In this document: piece after piece, positions 44,417 through 54,856 of the stretch
How the letters are laid out: each line of letters starts with the position of its first letter
How positions within the stretch are numbered: position 1 is the stretch's first letter
DNA from: CAWCUK01 sp963798775
GTDB lineage: Bacteria > Bacteroidota > Ignavibacteria > Ignavibacteriales > Ignavibacteriaceae
DNA length: 64,000 nucleotides
Reading direction: 5' to 3'
Assembly (NCBI GenBank): GCA_963798775.1
Contig: CAWCUK010000005.1
Location: 186,001-250,000 of the forward strand
The notes under the pieces: generated by a model
Database searches by the model: none
Seen by the model: the letters and a program-made list of their open reading frames with translations, nothing else
Told to the model about the DNA's origin: nothing
Translations under genes and position numbers: made by a program

Positions 44417-46477
44417 TTAGTTTTTGTTCGGAAGGAAAGAATAATTTTTCGCGTAATAGAGCATCTGTTTAGTAAAATCATCAGGATATTCAATTTGTAC
44501 ATCAATTATTTCGCCGTCTTTATAAACAGGTTTTAACACCGGATTTATAAATCCTTTATACGGAGCAATATTCAATTTAGAATATCTTTCCTTTACTTCT
44601 TTATGTAACTCCGGATCCACTTTTACACCATATTCTTCTACCAATTCTTTTGCCGCCGCAAAATTTCCGGTAGAAGTAATTGCTTGAATTTTATTAAGCA
44701 GCTGTCCGAATAATTCTCTTAATTTCTGATAATCATTAATAACAAAATAAGTTTTTCCGTCTCTCACCTTTTTCTCAATAACATTTTCAGGTTTACCTTT
44801 TTCATAAACCCATTCAGCAACCATTTGTCTGTTACGCATATGAGCTTCTTCAATATTATCACCAAGTTCAATTCTGTTTAGCTGCAGCATTAAACCATTG
44901 CGGATGTACTTGTTATACTCGGCTTTGTATACATCTTTATTCGGAATAACGCCTATATCAATTAATTTTTGATCCGGAAGAAAATAGAGCGCGACTAAAT
45001 CAGCCCTGGCTTCTTCAATTGTTGAAGCATAATTTTTTAAAGTTTGTTTCGGTGTTCCTACACCGGCGTTTATTTGTCCCGAAGCGTGACCAATTACTTC
45101 ATGCATATCTGTATGAAGATTATCTGCAAGCGCGCCATATTTTTTATCAAGGTCAATTTCTTCTTGAGACCATGCAAATTCTTTTAAAACATCTTCGGAA
45201 GATGCCATATCATAGGAATAAACTATATTTCCTAGATTTACTGATTTTGATCCGTATTCTTTTCTAATCCAAGTCGCGTTCGGTAAATTTATTCCGATAG
45301 GTGTTGAAGGAGAAGCGTCACCCGATTCAACAACAACAGTAATAACTTTTGCTGATATTCCGACTACATTTTTCTTCTTAAATTGATCATCAATAGTTGA
45401 ATTATCTTCAAACCACTGCGCTTGATCGCTTATTGCTTTAATTCTTTTTGTGGCTTCCAAATCCTTTATGGAAACAACAGATTCATAAGCACCGCGATAG
45501 CCTAATGGATCTCCGTAAACTTCAATAAAACCATTAACAGCATCAGAAAGGGACGAAGTATCACTTACCCAATTAATATTGTATTCGTCCCATAGTTTTA
45601 AATCTCCGGTTTTATAAAAATTAACCAATAAATCTAAAGCTTTTTTCTGCTGCGGAGTTTCGGCAATAGAATCTGCTTTTTCTAACCAGTAAACAATTTT
45701 TTCGATAGCCGGAGAATACATTCCTCCGACCTTCCATTTTTTCTCTACAATTTTTCCATTTTCTTTTATCATTTTGGAATTTAATCCGTAAGAAACCGGC
45801 GTTTGATCATTTTTGTTAATTTCTTTATCATAATAGTTTTCAACTTCTTTTTCGGTTACGCCCTCGTAATAATTATTTGCTGAAGCTTTAATTATATCTT
45901 TAGAAGGATCCAGAACAACTCTTTGTGAATCGATTTCAGGATCGAAAATTATCGGTGTTAATTCCGCTATAAGCTGCTCTAAACTTTCACCGTCTGCTAA
46001 AGGAAAATTTTTACTATCAGAATTTTTTACCAGTTCGGTAAAATATTCTTTCGAAAAATCGGGCATTATTTTTTTTGTTGAATAGTGATGATGTATTCCG
46101 TTTGAGAACCAAACTCTTTTTGTATAAATCATAAATTTCTTAAAGTCATCGCTATTCTTATCGCCATTGTAGCTGTTTACAATAGCTTCAAGAGTTCTGC
46201 GGATTTTTAAATTATGCTTGTCATTCTGATCATAAATAATATCACGCCCCGATAAAGCAGCTTGATACAGATAGTAAACCAATTCTTTTTCTTTAGGCTC
46301 TAGTTCATCAAAGCCCGGAACTTTATATCTTAAAATAGCCAGATCGGCAAATTGTTCTGTTTGATATTTAAAATTATCTTTATCTCTATTCATATCTGAG
46401 TTCTCTTCATTTTTTGTGTTACAACCAACCGTTAAAAGTAAAATAAGAAATGGGAGGAAAAGCAGTTTAATTTTCAT
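44417..46477 (-). CDS. M49 (dipeptidyl-peptidase III-like) metallopeptidase, lipoprotein
   Basis: A 686-residue protein. The signal peptide ends in a lipobox (LTVGC, Cys19), so it is anchored to a membrane. The zinc motif is HEVIGH near residue 460, with the third ligand in EEARADLVALYFL about 35 residues later; this is the HExxGH/EExRAD pattern of the M49 family. Dipeptidyl-peptidase III proteins release dipeptides from the N-terminus of oligopeptides. Bacterial homologues in Bacteroidota are often lipoproteins or exported. Together with the M1 and M16 genes this gives the window a strong peptide-degradation theme. Confidence 0.88.
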   Translation of the reverse strand: MKIKLLFLPFLILLLTVGCNTKNEENSDMNRDKDNFKYQTEQFADLAILRYKVPGFDELEPKEKELVYYLYQAALSGRDIIYDQNDKHNLKIRRTLEAIVNSYNGDKNSDDFKKFMIYTKRVWFSNGIHHHYSTKKIMPDFSKEYFTELVKNSDSKNFPLADGESLEQLIAELTPIIFDPEIDSQRVVLDPSKDIIKASANNYYEGVTEKEVENYYDKEINKNDQTPVSYGLNSKMIKENGKIVEKKWKVGGMYSPAIEKIVYWLEKADSIAETPQQKKALDLLVNFYKTGDLKLWDEYNINWVSDTSSLSDAVNGFIEVYGDPLGYRGAYESVVSIKDLEATKRIKAISDQAQWFEDNSTIDDQFKKKNVVGISAKVITVVVESGDASPSTPIGINLPNATWIRKEYGSKSVNLGNIVYSYDMASSEDVLKEFAWSQEEIDLDKKYGALADNLHTDMHEVIGHASGQINAGVGTPKQTLKNYASTIEEARADLVALYFLPDQKLIDIGVIPNKDVYKAEYNKYIRNGLMLQLNRIELGDNIEEAHMRNRQMVAEWVYEKGKPENVIEKKVRDGKTYFVINDYQKLRELFGQLLNKIQAITSTGNFAAAKELVEEYGVKVDPELHKEVKERYSKLNIAPYKGFINPVLKPVYKDGEIIDVQIEYPDDFTKQMLYYAKNYSFLPNKN

Positions 46478-46552
46478 TTTGAACCTATTTTTTTTCTGTT
46501 ATAATTTTTAAATATAAGTATATAATCATTAAAATTTTATTGCAAAAGAAAT

Positions 46553-47539
46553 CTATTTAAAGGATTTTATTGAATCGGCGGCCAAAATATTTTTTGTTAG
46601 AATTGAATCTCTAACAACCTGGCGGCGCATTATACGCGGTTTATATTCATTTATTATTGAGTCAAGTTCTACCTCACTAATCTTTAAAATATCCGGATTT
46701 TCAACTAATTTTTTCCACGGCGGAATAGATTTGAAATCATACTTTCCGTAAATAATAACGGGAGTTCCGTAAGCTAAAATTCTACCGCCGTCTTTTGTTA
46801 AAAGCCATTGATCCGCCCAATAATAAATCCACTGAGCATCTTCCTTTAAAAGCCGCGCGCAAGCGTGACTGGCCGGATATCCGGGTAAATCGAATTGGTG
46901 AATTGATACTCCGTCATAATTAGCAATATTAAAAGCCCAGGGCAGAATCCATTCATTATTAACGGTACTCGTTGTTACTTTCGCTTTCCAATTTGTCGCG
47001 AATAAACCGGTTGGCGTAGGAGTACTTCTTTTACCCATACTGGTAGGGCCCCACAAAATTAATTTTCCATTTTCATACGCCGCAAAAGCCTGAATCGGAT
47101 ATGAGAAAATTAGAAGCTTATGGATTGATGCAGCCGAATTAAGAATATTGGGGAACGGAGAATACCGCATTATACTGCTGAAAATTGTATCGGGAATAAC
47201 GATTGAATCTCTGGCTTTTATATTTCTAGAATCTAACCGGTTTAAAGCTAGAATTAAATATTTTCCATCCGAACCATATTTTTCCCTTAGATCTGTCAAA
47301 GATTTTAAGCCCGTAAAATGATAGTAATTATAATGAATAATAGTCGGAGGTATAGGTTTTACTATTTCTGTGGAATCAATCTGAGCAGCCGAAGTATCAA
47401 TATTTTGTTCTTGCTGAAAGGTTGATAATTTTTGTTTTGCTTGTTCACCGCAGCCTGAGCAGAAAGTAAAAACCGCGAGTACGAATAATAAAAAATATTT
47501 CTTTAGATTAAATAGCGGGCCGGGAAAATTTTTATTCAT
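46553..47539 (-). CDS. L,D-transpeptidase (YkuD domain) lipoprotein
   Basis: A 328-residue exported protein; the hydrophobic N-terminus ends in a lipobox-like FCSGC. The YkuD catalytic region has PTPTGLFAT near residue 195, VSIHQFDLPGYPASHACARL near residue 225 with the nucleophilic cysteine. The common motif is SHGCxR; here it is SHACAR. These enzymes make 3-3 peptidoglycan cross-links or attach proteins to peptidoglycan. Start ATG at 47539; a TTG precedes it. Downstream of a HAD phosphatase on the same strand. Confidence 0.85.
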   Translation of the reverse strand: MNKNFPGPLFNLKKYFLLFVLAVFTFCSGCGEQAKQKLSTFQQEQNIDTSAAQIDSTEIVKPIPPTIIHYNYYHFTGLKSLTDLREKYGSDGKYLILALNRLDSRNIKARDSIVIPDTIFSSIMRYSPFPNILNSAASIHKLLIFSYPIQAFAAYENGKLILWGPTSMGKRSTPTPTGLFATNWKAKVTTSTVNNEWILPWAFNIANYDGVSIHQFDLPGYPASHACARLLKEDAQWIYYWADQWLLTKDGGRILAYGTPVIIYGKYDFKSIPPWKKLVENPDILKISEVELDSIINEYKPRIMRRQVVRDSILTKNILAADSIKSFK

Positions 47540-47555
47540 CAATTATTATTTAAAA

Positions 47556-48173
47556 TTATTTTAATATTTTTCGAGATTTTAGATCGTGAACCAGTTTTTC
47601 ATAACTTACAAATTGCACCGAATCCCAGCCATTTTTTTTTGCTCCTTCAACATATTCAAAAACATCGTCTATAAAAATATGCTCACTTGAGGGTTTCCCG
47701 GTAAAAGATTCTACCGCTTTATATATTTTTTGCTCCGGTTTTACTGCGTTTACTTCATGTGAGAGAATAAGTTTATCAAAATATTTTAGAAATTCATATT
47801 TACCCCAACCATATTTTTGATGAATAGAATTAGTATTAGATAAAAGCACGAGAGAGTAATTTTTTTTTATTTCCGGAAGAAGTGAGCTAACATCTTTATT
47901 TTCTACAAAAATATGTGAATAATATTTGCAAAAGGCTTCCGCGTCAATCTTATGTTTTAAAACCTCCAACATTTTTTCTATAAATTTTTCTTCGGGCAAA
48001 TCGCCTCTTTCAAAACTTCTATGAAGTTCATAATGCTGTCGGTAATATTCCATAAAATGATGTCCTAATCCTTTCTCGATAGATTCTAACTTTTGAATCG
48101 CTATACTATAATCAAAAGGAATTAGAACATTTCCTAAATCAAAAACGACGACAGATATTTTATTGTTTTCCAT
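47556..48173 (-). CDS. HAD-IA family phosphatase (YihX-like)
   Basis: A 205-residue HAD hydrolase. Motif I is VVFDLGNVLIPFD, where the second Asp is replaced by Gly as in YihX-type sugar phosphatases; motif II LLSNTNS, motif III KPEQKIY and motif IV FIDDVFEYVEGA are present. It likely dephosphorylates a small phosphorylated metabolite. I start at the ATG at 48173 (MENNKIS); an in-frame TTG 42 bases upstream is less likely. Confidence 0.83.
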   Translation of the reverse strand: MENNKISVVVFDLGNVLIPFDYSIAIQKLESIEKGLGHHFMEYYRQHYELHRSFERGDLPEEKFIEKMLEVLKHKIDAEAFCKYYSHIFVENKDVSSLLPEIKKNYSLVLLSNTNSIHQKYGWGKYEFLKYFDKLILSHEVNAVKPEQKIYKAVESFTGKPSSEHIFIDDVFEYVEGAKKNGWDSVQFVSYEKLVHDLKSRKILK

Positions 48174-48258
48174 TTTATCTTCTGAGTTCAACAAGAGAAT
48201 TAAATTTCCTTTCAATTATTAAAAATATCAGGGAAGAAATCTTTATCAATTAATAATA

Positions 48259-48287
48259 CTTTGTCCCGCTAAAATAACGGGACAAAG
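48259..48287 (-). terminator. Hairpin after the M16 protease pair
   Basis: Perfect 10-bp stem CTTTGTCCCG (48259-48268) and CGGGACAAAG (48278-48287) with a 9-nt loop, 11 bases past the stop of the second M16 gene. Confidence 0.7.
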
Positions 48288-48298
48288 ATTAAGAAATA

Positions 48299-50362
48299 TT
48301 ATTCAGCCTCAAAAATATCGTCTTTAAGGCCGGTATTTACTTTTATTGTACTTACGTTAAAAGTAAAATGCTGCGGGCCAACCGATTGGCTGATTGTAAA
48401 GGGATATTTTACCCCTTCAACATCTTTATAATCGCTGTATAAAGTTTCTTGAGTAAAAGTACCTTGGGGAGAAGTAATTGTTTTTTCTTCTTTTACTTTA
48501 AGCCCAGTATCGGTGCTGTAATATTGAATCCATTTTGTTCCGGTAGGTAAAGTCATTTCTATTTTATACGTATCTTTTCCGTCAACTTTCTCGGTCCCGG
48601 CAAGTTTAGTTTTAATTTCCAGCGAATCTAAATGCAGAACTAAATCCATCATTGCTTCATACTTTTGTCTTTGCGCTTCATCGCCGGTAATTGGAATTTT
48701 ATTATCTCCTACTTTCATTTGTCCTGTTTTCCCATTAAATACCACAACCTGCGACATTCCGCCAAAATTTATTTCCTGCTTAAATTTATCGGGCGTTTTT
48801 TGATTTATTATCATTGTTACTTTATTATTTTGAATAGTTGCCCGCATAATTGTGGTTCTATCTTTAACCGAGGCTAAATTTTCTCTTCCGCCTATTGCTT
48901 TTATATAATTATCAATCACTTCATCAGCTGACATTCCCTCCGGCACGCCGGCGGAAGATGTATCAATTTCATTTCCATCTTTATCATAATATTTTTCACC
49001 GCCGAATTTGCTTAATCCTTTTGCGATTGAATCGGCATTGCCGACTACAACTACATAGGCATTTTCCGGTGTTATATATTTATCGGCTTCTTTTTTAACA
49101 TCCTCGGGTGTAACGGCTGCAACATTTTTCAGGTAATTTGCGTAATAATCTTGCGGTAGATTATAGCGTGCTGTATTTATAGCAAAATTCGCAATTGTTT
49201 GAGGATTTTCTAATCCGATAGCAAAATTTCCGGTTATATAATTCTTAACCTTCTGCAGCTCTTCATCCGGTACTTTTTCATCACGAATTCTTTTCATCTC
49301 ATATAATATTTGTGTTACCGCACTATCTGTAACGGAATTCCGAACATTAGCATATGCCGCAAAACTTCCAATTAACTTATCACTGGATAAAGAAGAATAA
49401 GCTCCGTATGTGTAAGCATGTTTTTCTCTTAAATTATAAAAAAGACGAAAAACTCCTCCGCCCAGTAAAGTATTCATTACTCTCGCTTTAATCACGTCCT
49501 CGGAGCCGGGTTTTAATTGAATAGGATAAGTAACATTAACAACAGACTGTACAGAATTAGGCCGATCGACTATTGCTACTTGAGTGTTATTCGGCTGTTC
49601 AGGAGTTTTATAAGTATAATGAGGAATTTCTCCTTTTTTCCAGCTGCCGAAATATTTTTCAACTAAGTTTTTGGCTTCACTTTTTGTTATATCTCCTACT
49701 ACGGCTAAATATGCTATATTTGGTTTGAAAAAAGTTTTATAATAATCTTCACATTCTTTTAAACTAATATTTTTTATAGTTTCTTCAGTCATATTTTCGC
49801 CGTAAGGATGATCTTTTCCATACAACAAAACACGTTTTACATTTGATGCGATAGCTTGTGGATCATCTTTCTCGCTCTCCAAATCAGATTTCATCCTTAA
49901 TAAAATTTTATCTAATTCATCTTGCTTAAAGTTTGCATTTAAAACTATATCAGAAATTAGCTCCAGCAGTTTTTCGGAATGCTGTGTAAGCGCTAAACCA
50001 AAAACTCCGGTTGATGAAGTTGAAAGTTTGGCGCCGATAAAATCTATTTCTTTATCAAGTTCATCTTTAGTTCTTGTTTGGGTTCCTGTTCTTAAAAGTG
50101 AGCCTGCGGCAGAAACATATCCCGCGGAATTACCTTCCATAATAGGATCTCTATCTAAAACCAGAGAAAAAGCAATTCTCGGCAATTTATGATTTTCAAC
50201 TACAAAAACTTTTAAACCATTCTCTAAAGTAAATGATTCATATTGTCCTATTTTTATTTCCGGAGCAGGTCCGGCTTCCGGCATTTTAGTTCTATCAACC
50301 TGCGCTTTTGAAGGAATGATAAACAAAATAGTAAATAAAAATAATAAGGTTAAATTTTTCAT
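48299..50362 (-). CDS. M16 family protease, non-catalytic (R/Y) subunit with LolA-like C-terminal domain
   Basis: A 687-residue exported protein (signal peptide to about KAQ, residue 21). Residues about 40-445 are two M16 domains. The zinc motif HxxEH is absent: the matching place reads SAAGSLLRTGT. The C-terminal M16 half keeps the substrate-binding R/Y pair in LREKHAYTYGAYS. This is the partner subunit of two-subunit M16 proteases. Residues about 475-687 form an extra beta-rich domain like outer-membrane lipoprotein-sorting (LolA) proteins, e.g. VIDNYIKAIGGRENLASV. The start abuts the stop of the catalytic subunit gene (TAA then ATG), so the two are made together. Confidence 0.87.
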   Translation of the reverse strand: MKNLTLLFLFTILFIIPSKAQVDRTKMPEAGPAPEIKIGQYESFTLENGLKVFVVENHKLPRIAFSLVLDRDPIMEGNSAGYVSAAGSLLRTGTQTRTKDELDKEIDFIGAKLSTSSTGVFGLALTQHSEKLLELISDIVLNANFKQDELDKILLRMKSDLESEKDDPQAIASNVKRVLLYGKDHPYGENMTEETIKNISLKECEDYYKTFFKPNIAYLAVVGDITKSEAKNLVEKYFGSWKKGEIPHYTYKTPEQPNNTQVAIVDRPNSVQSVVNVTYPIQLKPGSEDVIKARVMNTLLGGGVFRLFYNLREKHAYTYGAYSSLSSDKLIGSFAAYANVRNSVTDSAVTQILYEMKRIRDEKVPDEELQKVKNYITGNFAIGLENPQTIANFAINTARYNLPQDYYANYLKNVAAVTPEDVKKEADKYITPENAYVVVVGNADSIAKGLSKFGGEKYYDKDGNEIDTSSAGVPEGMSADEVIDNYIKAIGGRENLASVKDRTTIMRATIQNNKVTMIINQKTPDKFKQEINFGGMSQVVVFNGKTGQMKVGDNKIPITGDEAQRQKYEAMMDLVLHLDSLEIKTKLAGTEKVDGKDTYKIEMTLPTGTKWIQYYSTDTGLKVKEEKTITSPQGTFTQETLYSDYKDVEGVKYPFTISQSVGPQHFTFNVSTIKVNTGLKDDIFEAE

Positions 50363-51703
50363 TTATTTACCCTCCTTCTTCTGTTGAGCTGATTTAGGCA
50401 AATAATAAAGAACAACTCTGTTTTCTTTTGTTAAATATTCATTTGCAACACGCTTTATATCTTCTTTGGTTACTTTCATATATCTGTCAATTTCGTTGTT
50501 AATTAAATCTGTGTTCCCGTAAAAAACATGGTATTGAGAAAGATTTTCCGCGACTCCCAAATCACTAGCATTTTGGCTAACGAATTGATTTTCAATTTGA
50601 TTTTTTAATTTTTGAAATTCTTCGTCGGTTATTTCTTCATTTTTTACTTTTTCAATTTCATCATTTATACCTTTTTCAGTAGCGCTTGCGTCAATACCAA
50701 CATTAGCTATTGCGTAAGTAATAAATAATCCCGGAGCTTCAAGAGCCATAGGAAATGCGCCCACATAAGCCGCTATTTGTTGTTGATCTACTAAAGATTT
50801 TTGAAGTCTGGAACTTTGCCCCGATGAAAGAAGTGTTGTCAGCATATCAATCGCGTAATAATCGGGAGTTCCCATTGCCGGAATATGATACGCTTCAATA
50901 GTCATCGGTAATTGAATATTATCAAAAACTGTATCTCTTACTTCTTCTGTTTGTTTTGGTTCTACCTCAGTGGGACGATATATTCCTTTACTTCCTTCCG
51001 GGATGGTTCCGAAATATTTTTCAACTTCATCTTTTGCCTGATCAATATCAATATCGCCGGCAATTGATAAAGTTGCATTTTGCGGAACGTAATAAGTTTT
51101 ATAAAAATTCTTAAACTCACTTATAGAAGCTTGATCTATATATTGTGCAGAACCTATCGGCATCCATTTGTAAGGATAAACTTTGTAAGCATTTTTAAAA
51201 ATATTCTCCAGAACGGTTCCGTATGGCTGGTTATCTAAATTTTGGCTTCTTTCTTCTTTAACTACTTTTCTTTGCGTCTCAACTCCAACGCTGTCTATTT
51301 TTAAATGAAGCATTCTTTCGCTCTCCAGCCATAATCCCAAATTTAATTGATTTGACGGAAGTACTTCATAATAAAAAGTTCTATCGAAACTTGTATTCGC
51401 GTTTAATTGTCCCCCCGCGTTTTGAACAATTTTAAAAAATTGACCTCTGGGAATATTCGGAGAACCTTCAAACATTAAATGTTCAAAAAAGTGAGCAAAA
51501 CCGGTTCTATCCGGCTTTTCATTTTTTGATCCCACATGATACATAACTGTAACTGCAACAATCGGTGTTGAATTATCTTGATGAAGAATTACGTGCAATC
51601 CGTTATCAAGATCGTATTCAACAAAATCTAATTTCTTTTGAGCACTACTTATTGTAATGATCAGAAAAGAGAAAAAGATTGTGAATAAGAACCTGCGTTT
51701 CAT
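50363..51703 (-). CDS. M16 family zinc protease, catalytic subunit
   Basis: A 446-residue exported protein (signal MKRRFLFTIFFSFLIITISS). The inverted zinc motif is FAHFFEHLMFEGSPN near residue 70, with the distal glutamate in VVKEERSQN about 76 residues later. The C-terminal M16 half lacks a clear R/Y pair, which the downstream gene supplies. The two should form a periplasmic heterodimer that degrades peptides. No gap to the second gene. Confidence 0.9.
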   Translation of the reverse strand: MKRRFLFTIFFSFLIITISSAQKKLDFVEYDLDNGLHVILHQDNSTPIVAVTVMYHVGSKNEKPDRTGFAHFFEHLMFEGSPNIPRGQFFKIVQNAGGQLNANTSFDRTFYYEVLPSNQLNLGLWLESERMLHLKIDSVGVETQRKVVKEERSQNLDNQPYGTVLENIFKNAYKVYPYKWMPIGSAQYIDQASISEFKNFYKTYYVPQNATLSIAGDIDIDQAKDEVEKYFGTIPEGSKGIYRPTEVEPKQTEEVRDTVFDNIQLPMTIEAYHIPAMGTPDYYAIDMLTTLLSSGQSSRLQKSLVDQQQIAAYVGAFPMALEAPGLFITYAIANVGIDASATEKGINDEIEKVKNEEITDEEFQKLKNQIENQFVSQNASDLGVAENLSQYHVFYGNTDLINNEIDRYMKVTKEDIKRVANEYLTKENRVVLYYLPKSAQQKKEGK

Positions 51704-51962
51704 CTTTATTCCTTTTTTAATGAATGGTTATTTTGAAAAAGTTAATAAAATTACGAAGAATATTAAATTAATTAAATGAAAAACTTCTTGAATATAAACA
51801 GATTGGATGAATGGTTTCTTTATATGATAAACGGTACAGCAAAAAATAATTTTTGTTTTATTTCGCGGATTATATTTTTAATTTTATTTAATCAGATTCA
51901 ATTTTATAGTAGTTCATTCCGAAGAGTTCAAACTTTAGAAAGTATATTATTTTAGTAAAGAT

Positions 51963-54380
51963 ATGATCAAATCAATTTTACTCCTCATTTTTTGTAATAT
52001 TTTAGTCTTTTCTCAGCAGTTCAGTATATCCGGGAAAGTAACAGACGGTAAAACGGGACAGCCGCTTAGTTTTGCTAATATTCGTGTTTTAAATTCCACT
52101 TACGGAACTTCGGCAAATAGAAACGGAAGATATGAACTGAAACTGCAAAATGGTAATTATAAATTAGTCGCTTCTTTTATTGGATATATTTCGGATACTG
52201 TAAAGGTAGATAATTTAAATGAAGATAAATCCGGATTAAATTTTTCCCTTGCCGAAACAGATATCAATCTGCCGGAAATAGTTGTACATCCGGGAGAAAA
52301 TCCCGCAGATAGAATTATTAAACTTGCAATTATGAAAAAAAATGAACGGGAGAAAAAATTAAATAGTTATGAATTTGAAGCCTACACAAAAGGTATAATA
52401 AAAACTACGGATGAGATTGAAACAAAAAGCAGCAATGTAAATTTAGGGTTGGATAAAACAGACAGCACCGATTTGAAAATTACCGGCATTCTGGAAAACC
52501 GGAGTAAAGGCTATTTTAAAAAACCGGATTTATTTAAAGATGTAATCATAGCTAGAAAACAAAGCAGCAATTTTTCTTCTTCTATAAACACTATTACAGG
52601 CGGAAGACTACTTGAAAATTTTTATGAAAATAATTTAAATTTTTTCGGAAAGCCGCTTCCCGGGCCTTTAACTGATAACGCTCTTCAATATTACTATTTT
52701 TATATTCAGTCAACCGCCGCAATGGACAATCAAAAAGTTTATCAAATTCATATTGCGCCCGAGACTGAAAGCGATCCCGGTTTTACCGGCTCAATTTTTA
52801 TAACCGATAGTACTTATAATTTAATTAAAGTTGATCTGCAGCTAAATCGTGCCGCAAATGTAGGCGGATTATTCGATACTATAAATATTTTTCAACAATT
52901 TTCACCTTTTTCAGATTCTATTTACATGCCGATTGATTACAGGTTATTTGTTAAAGCAAATATTTTAGGTCTTGCCAAAATAGGCTTTGAGCTGAATACC
53001 ATTTTGTATAACTACTCAATCAATCCCGAAATTAGCGATGATTTTTTTGATAAGGCAATAATTACAGTTCTTCCGGAAGCGGATAAAAAAGATTCAACTT
53101 ATTGGAAAAACACACAAACTATTCCCAATACTCCCGAAGAGCAAGCCGCTTACAGAAGAATAGACAGTATTAGCAGAGCTCCGAGAACATTTTGGGATGA
53201 TTTTTCTTTTTTATCTACACGAATAAATTTATCAAGAAGTTTCTCGGTTTCGGCGCCTTTAACATTTTATCACTTTAACCGAATTGAAGGGAATGCTCTG
53301 GATTTTGGAATGTTTTTGGATGATGCCCTGAACAGTCGCTTAAACAGCAGCTTAAAACTAACTTACGGTTTTGCCGATAAAAAAGTAAAGGAAGATTTTT
53401 CTTTTAATTATCTTTTAGGTATATACAGAACTTTCGGAATTAAATTTAATGCGTTTAATAAATTAGTAATTCTATTCGGCCAATCGGAAGATTATAATGA
53501 ATTGACTTCAACAATTCTCGCATTAATTTCTAAATATGATTTTAGAGACTATTACTACACAAAAGGTTTGAATTTTCTTTAAACGGGGAAGTTTTTCCGG
53601 TATTAAAATTACGTGCGGGGTTTAATAATCATACTGATAATAATGCCGTAAAAAATACTGATTTTTCTTTTTTTGCACGAAATAAAAAGTTTGATCCAAA
53701 TCCGCCGATTTATGAAACGAAAATTAATGCTATTGATCTCGGTTTCACATTCGATTTCCGCAAATTATATTGAAGACGGCCTTTTCAGAAGAAGAACTTC
53801 GCTTGGGAAATCGTACATAATTTTTGACGGCGACATAAAATATTCGAATAAAGATATTCTAAAGAGCGATTTAAATTTTACAAGTTATGAACTTTTGGCA
53901 AGCGGAAGATTAAATACATTTAAATCCGCATCTTTAGGATATAGAATATTCGGAATGTATACTGAGGGAAAGCTCCCTTACCAGATGCTTTACGCACTTC
54001 CAGGAAATATTAATTTAACAGCGCAAAGCTATTACATTTAGAACATTAAATTTAAATGAAATTTTAGGGATCAGTTGGTAACGTTAAATCTTGAGCATAA
54101 TTTCAGAGACGAAATATTCCGACTTTTAAATATACCGGGAATAAAAAATTGGGAACTGCAACTATCGGCTTTTATCAATGCGGCTTATTCATCTGTTAAT
54201 ACCGGCTCGCGAAAAATTTCCCCGTATCCTATAAAAACTTTTCCCCATCCTTTTTATGAAGTTGGATTTGGAATAGGGCATGTATTTATTTCCTTTAAGA
54301 ATTGAATTTGCATGGAAATTAAATTATAGAGACGGGAATAATTTTAGAATTGGAATAAGTTCTTTTGCTATAAAAAATAA
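51963..54380 (+). CDS. DUF5686-like outer-membrane protein with carboxypeptidase-regulatory domain, several frameshifts
   Basis: The N-terminal frame (51963-53582) has a signal peptide, a CarboxypepD_reg-like domain (ISGKVTDGKTGQPLSFANIRV) and the start of a large barrel-type region (VVHPGENPADRIIKLAI). The rest is spread over other frames: NGEVFPVLKLRAGFNNHTD, then EDGLFRRRTSLGKSYIIFDG, then LNLEHNFRDEIFRLLNI, then FPLRIEFAWKLNYRDGNN. Joints lie near 53575, 53772, 54037, 54066, 54285, and probably in the A6 run 54372-54377 where a TAA at 54378 would close the gene. The joined length is about 805 residues, normal for this family. Function unknown; probably an outer-membrane assembly or surface protein. 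The indels look like sequence errors, not decay. Confidence 0.75.
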
Positions 54381-54403
54381 AAGCGCTCAAAAAAAGAGCG
54401 CTT
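54381..54403 (-). terminator. Terminator hairpin of the RRM gene
   Basis: Perfect 8-bp stem AAGCGCTC (54381-54388) and GAGCGCTT (54396-54403) with a 7-A loop. On the minus strand it is followed by a T-rich tail, as expected 30 bases past the RRM stop. It also separates the convergent DUF5686 gene. Confidence 0.75.
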
Positions 54404-54432
54404 CAAAGCTTGCAAGTTACCTAAAAAAAAAT

Positions 54433-54683
54433 TTAATTTTTTGGTTTTGCTTCACTAACTATAATGTTACGGCCTTTTAATTCCGCGCCATTAAGAGCTT
54501 GAATTGCATTACTTGCTTCAGATTCGTTTTCCATTTCAACGAATCCAAATCCTCTTGATCTACCGGTCTGACGATCGGTAATAACTTTTGCAGAAACAAC
54601 AGTACCATGTGGTTCAAAAGCTGCTTTAAAGCATCGTCATTAACTGCCCATGGGAGAGATCCCACAAAAAGTTTAGTACTCAC
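54433..54683 (-). CDS. RNA-binding protein with single RRM domain, one frameshift
   Basis: A typical small bacterial RRM protein of 83 residues once a missing A is restored near 54621 (TTAAAGC should read TTAAAAGC). RNP-2 is KLFVGSLPW at residues 4-12, and RNP-1 is RGFGFVEM after the shift; ALKAAFEPHGTVVSAKVI and ALNGAELKGRNIIV complete the fold. Such proteins are cold-induced RNA chaperones in cyanobacteria and Bacteroidota. The start is a GTG at 54683 preceded by GAGG. As assembled, the frame runs into nonsense after residue 20. Confidence 0.85.
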
Positions 54684-54856
54684 TAACTTACCTCTAAAAA
54701 ATAATTAAATAAAACACGCGGTTTTTTAAACCGGGATAAAATACAACTTTTTCTAAAAAAACAAAAATATTTTTATTGATTGATTTGAACCAACCGGCGG
54801 GGTAATTTTTTTAATTATATGTTGTGCTTAATGTCAACTTATAAATAAGATGGAAT

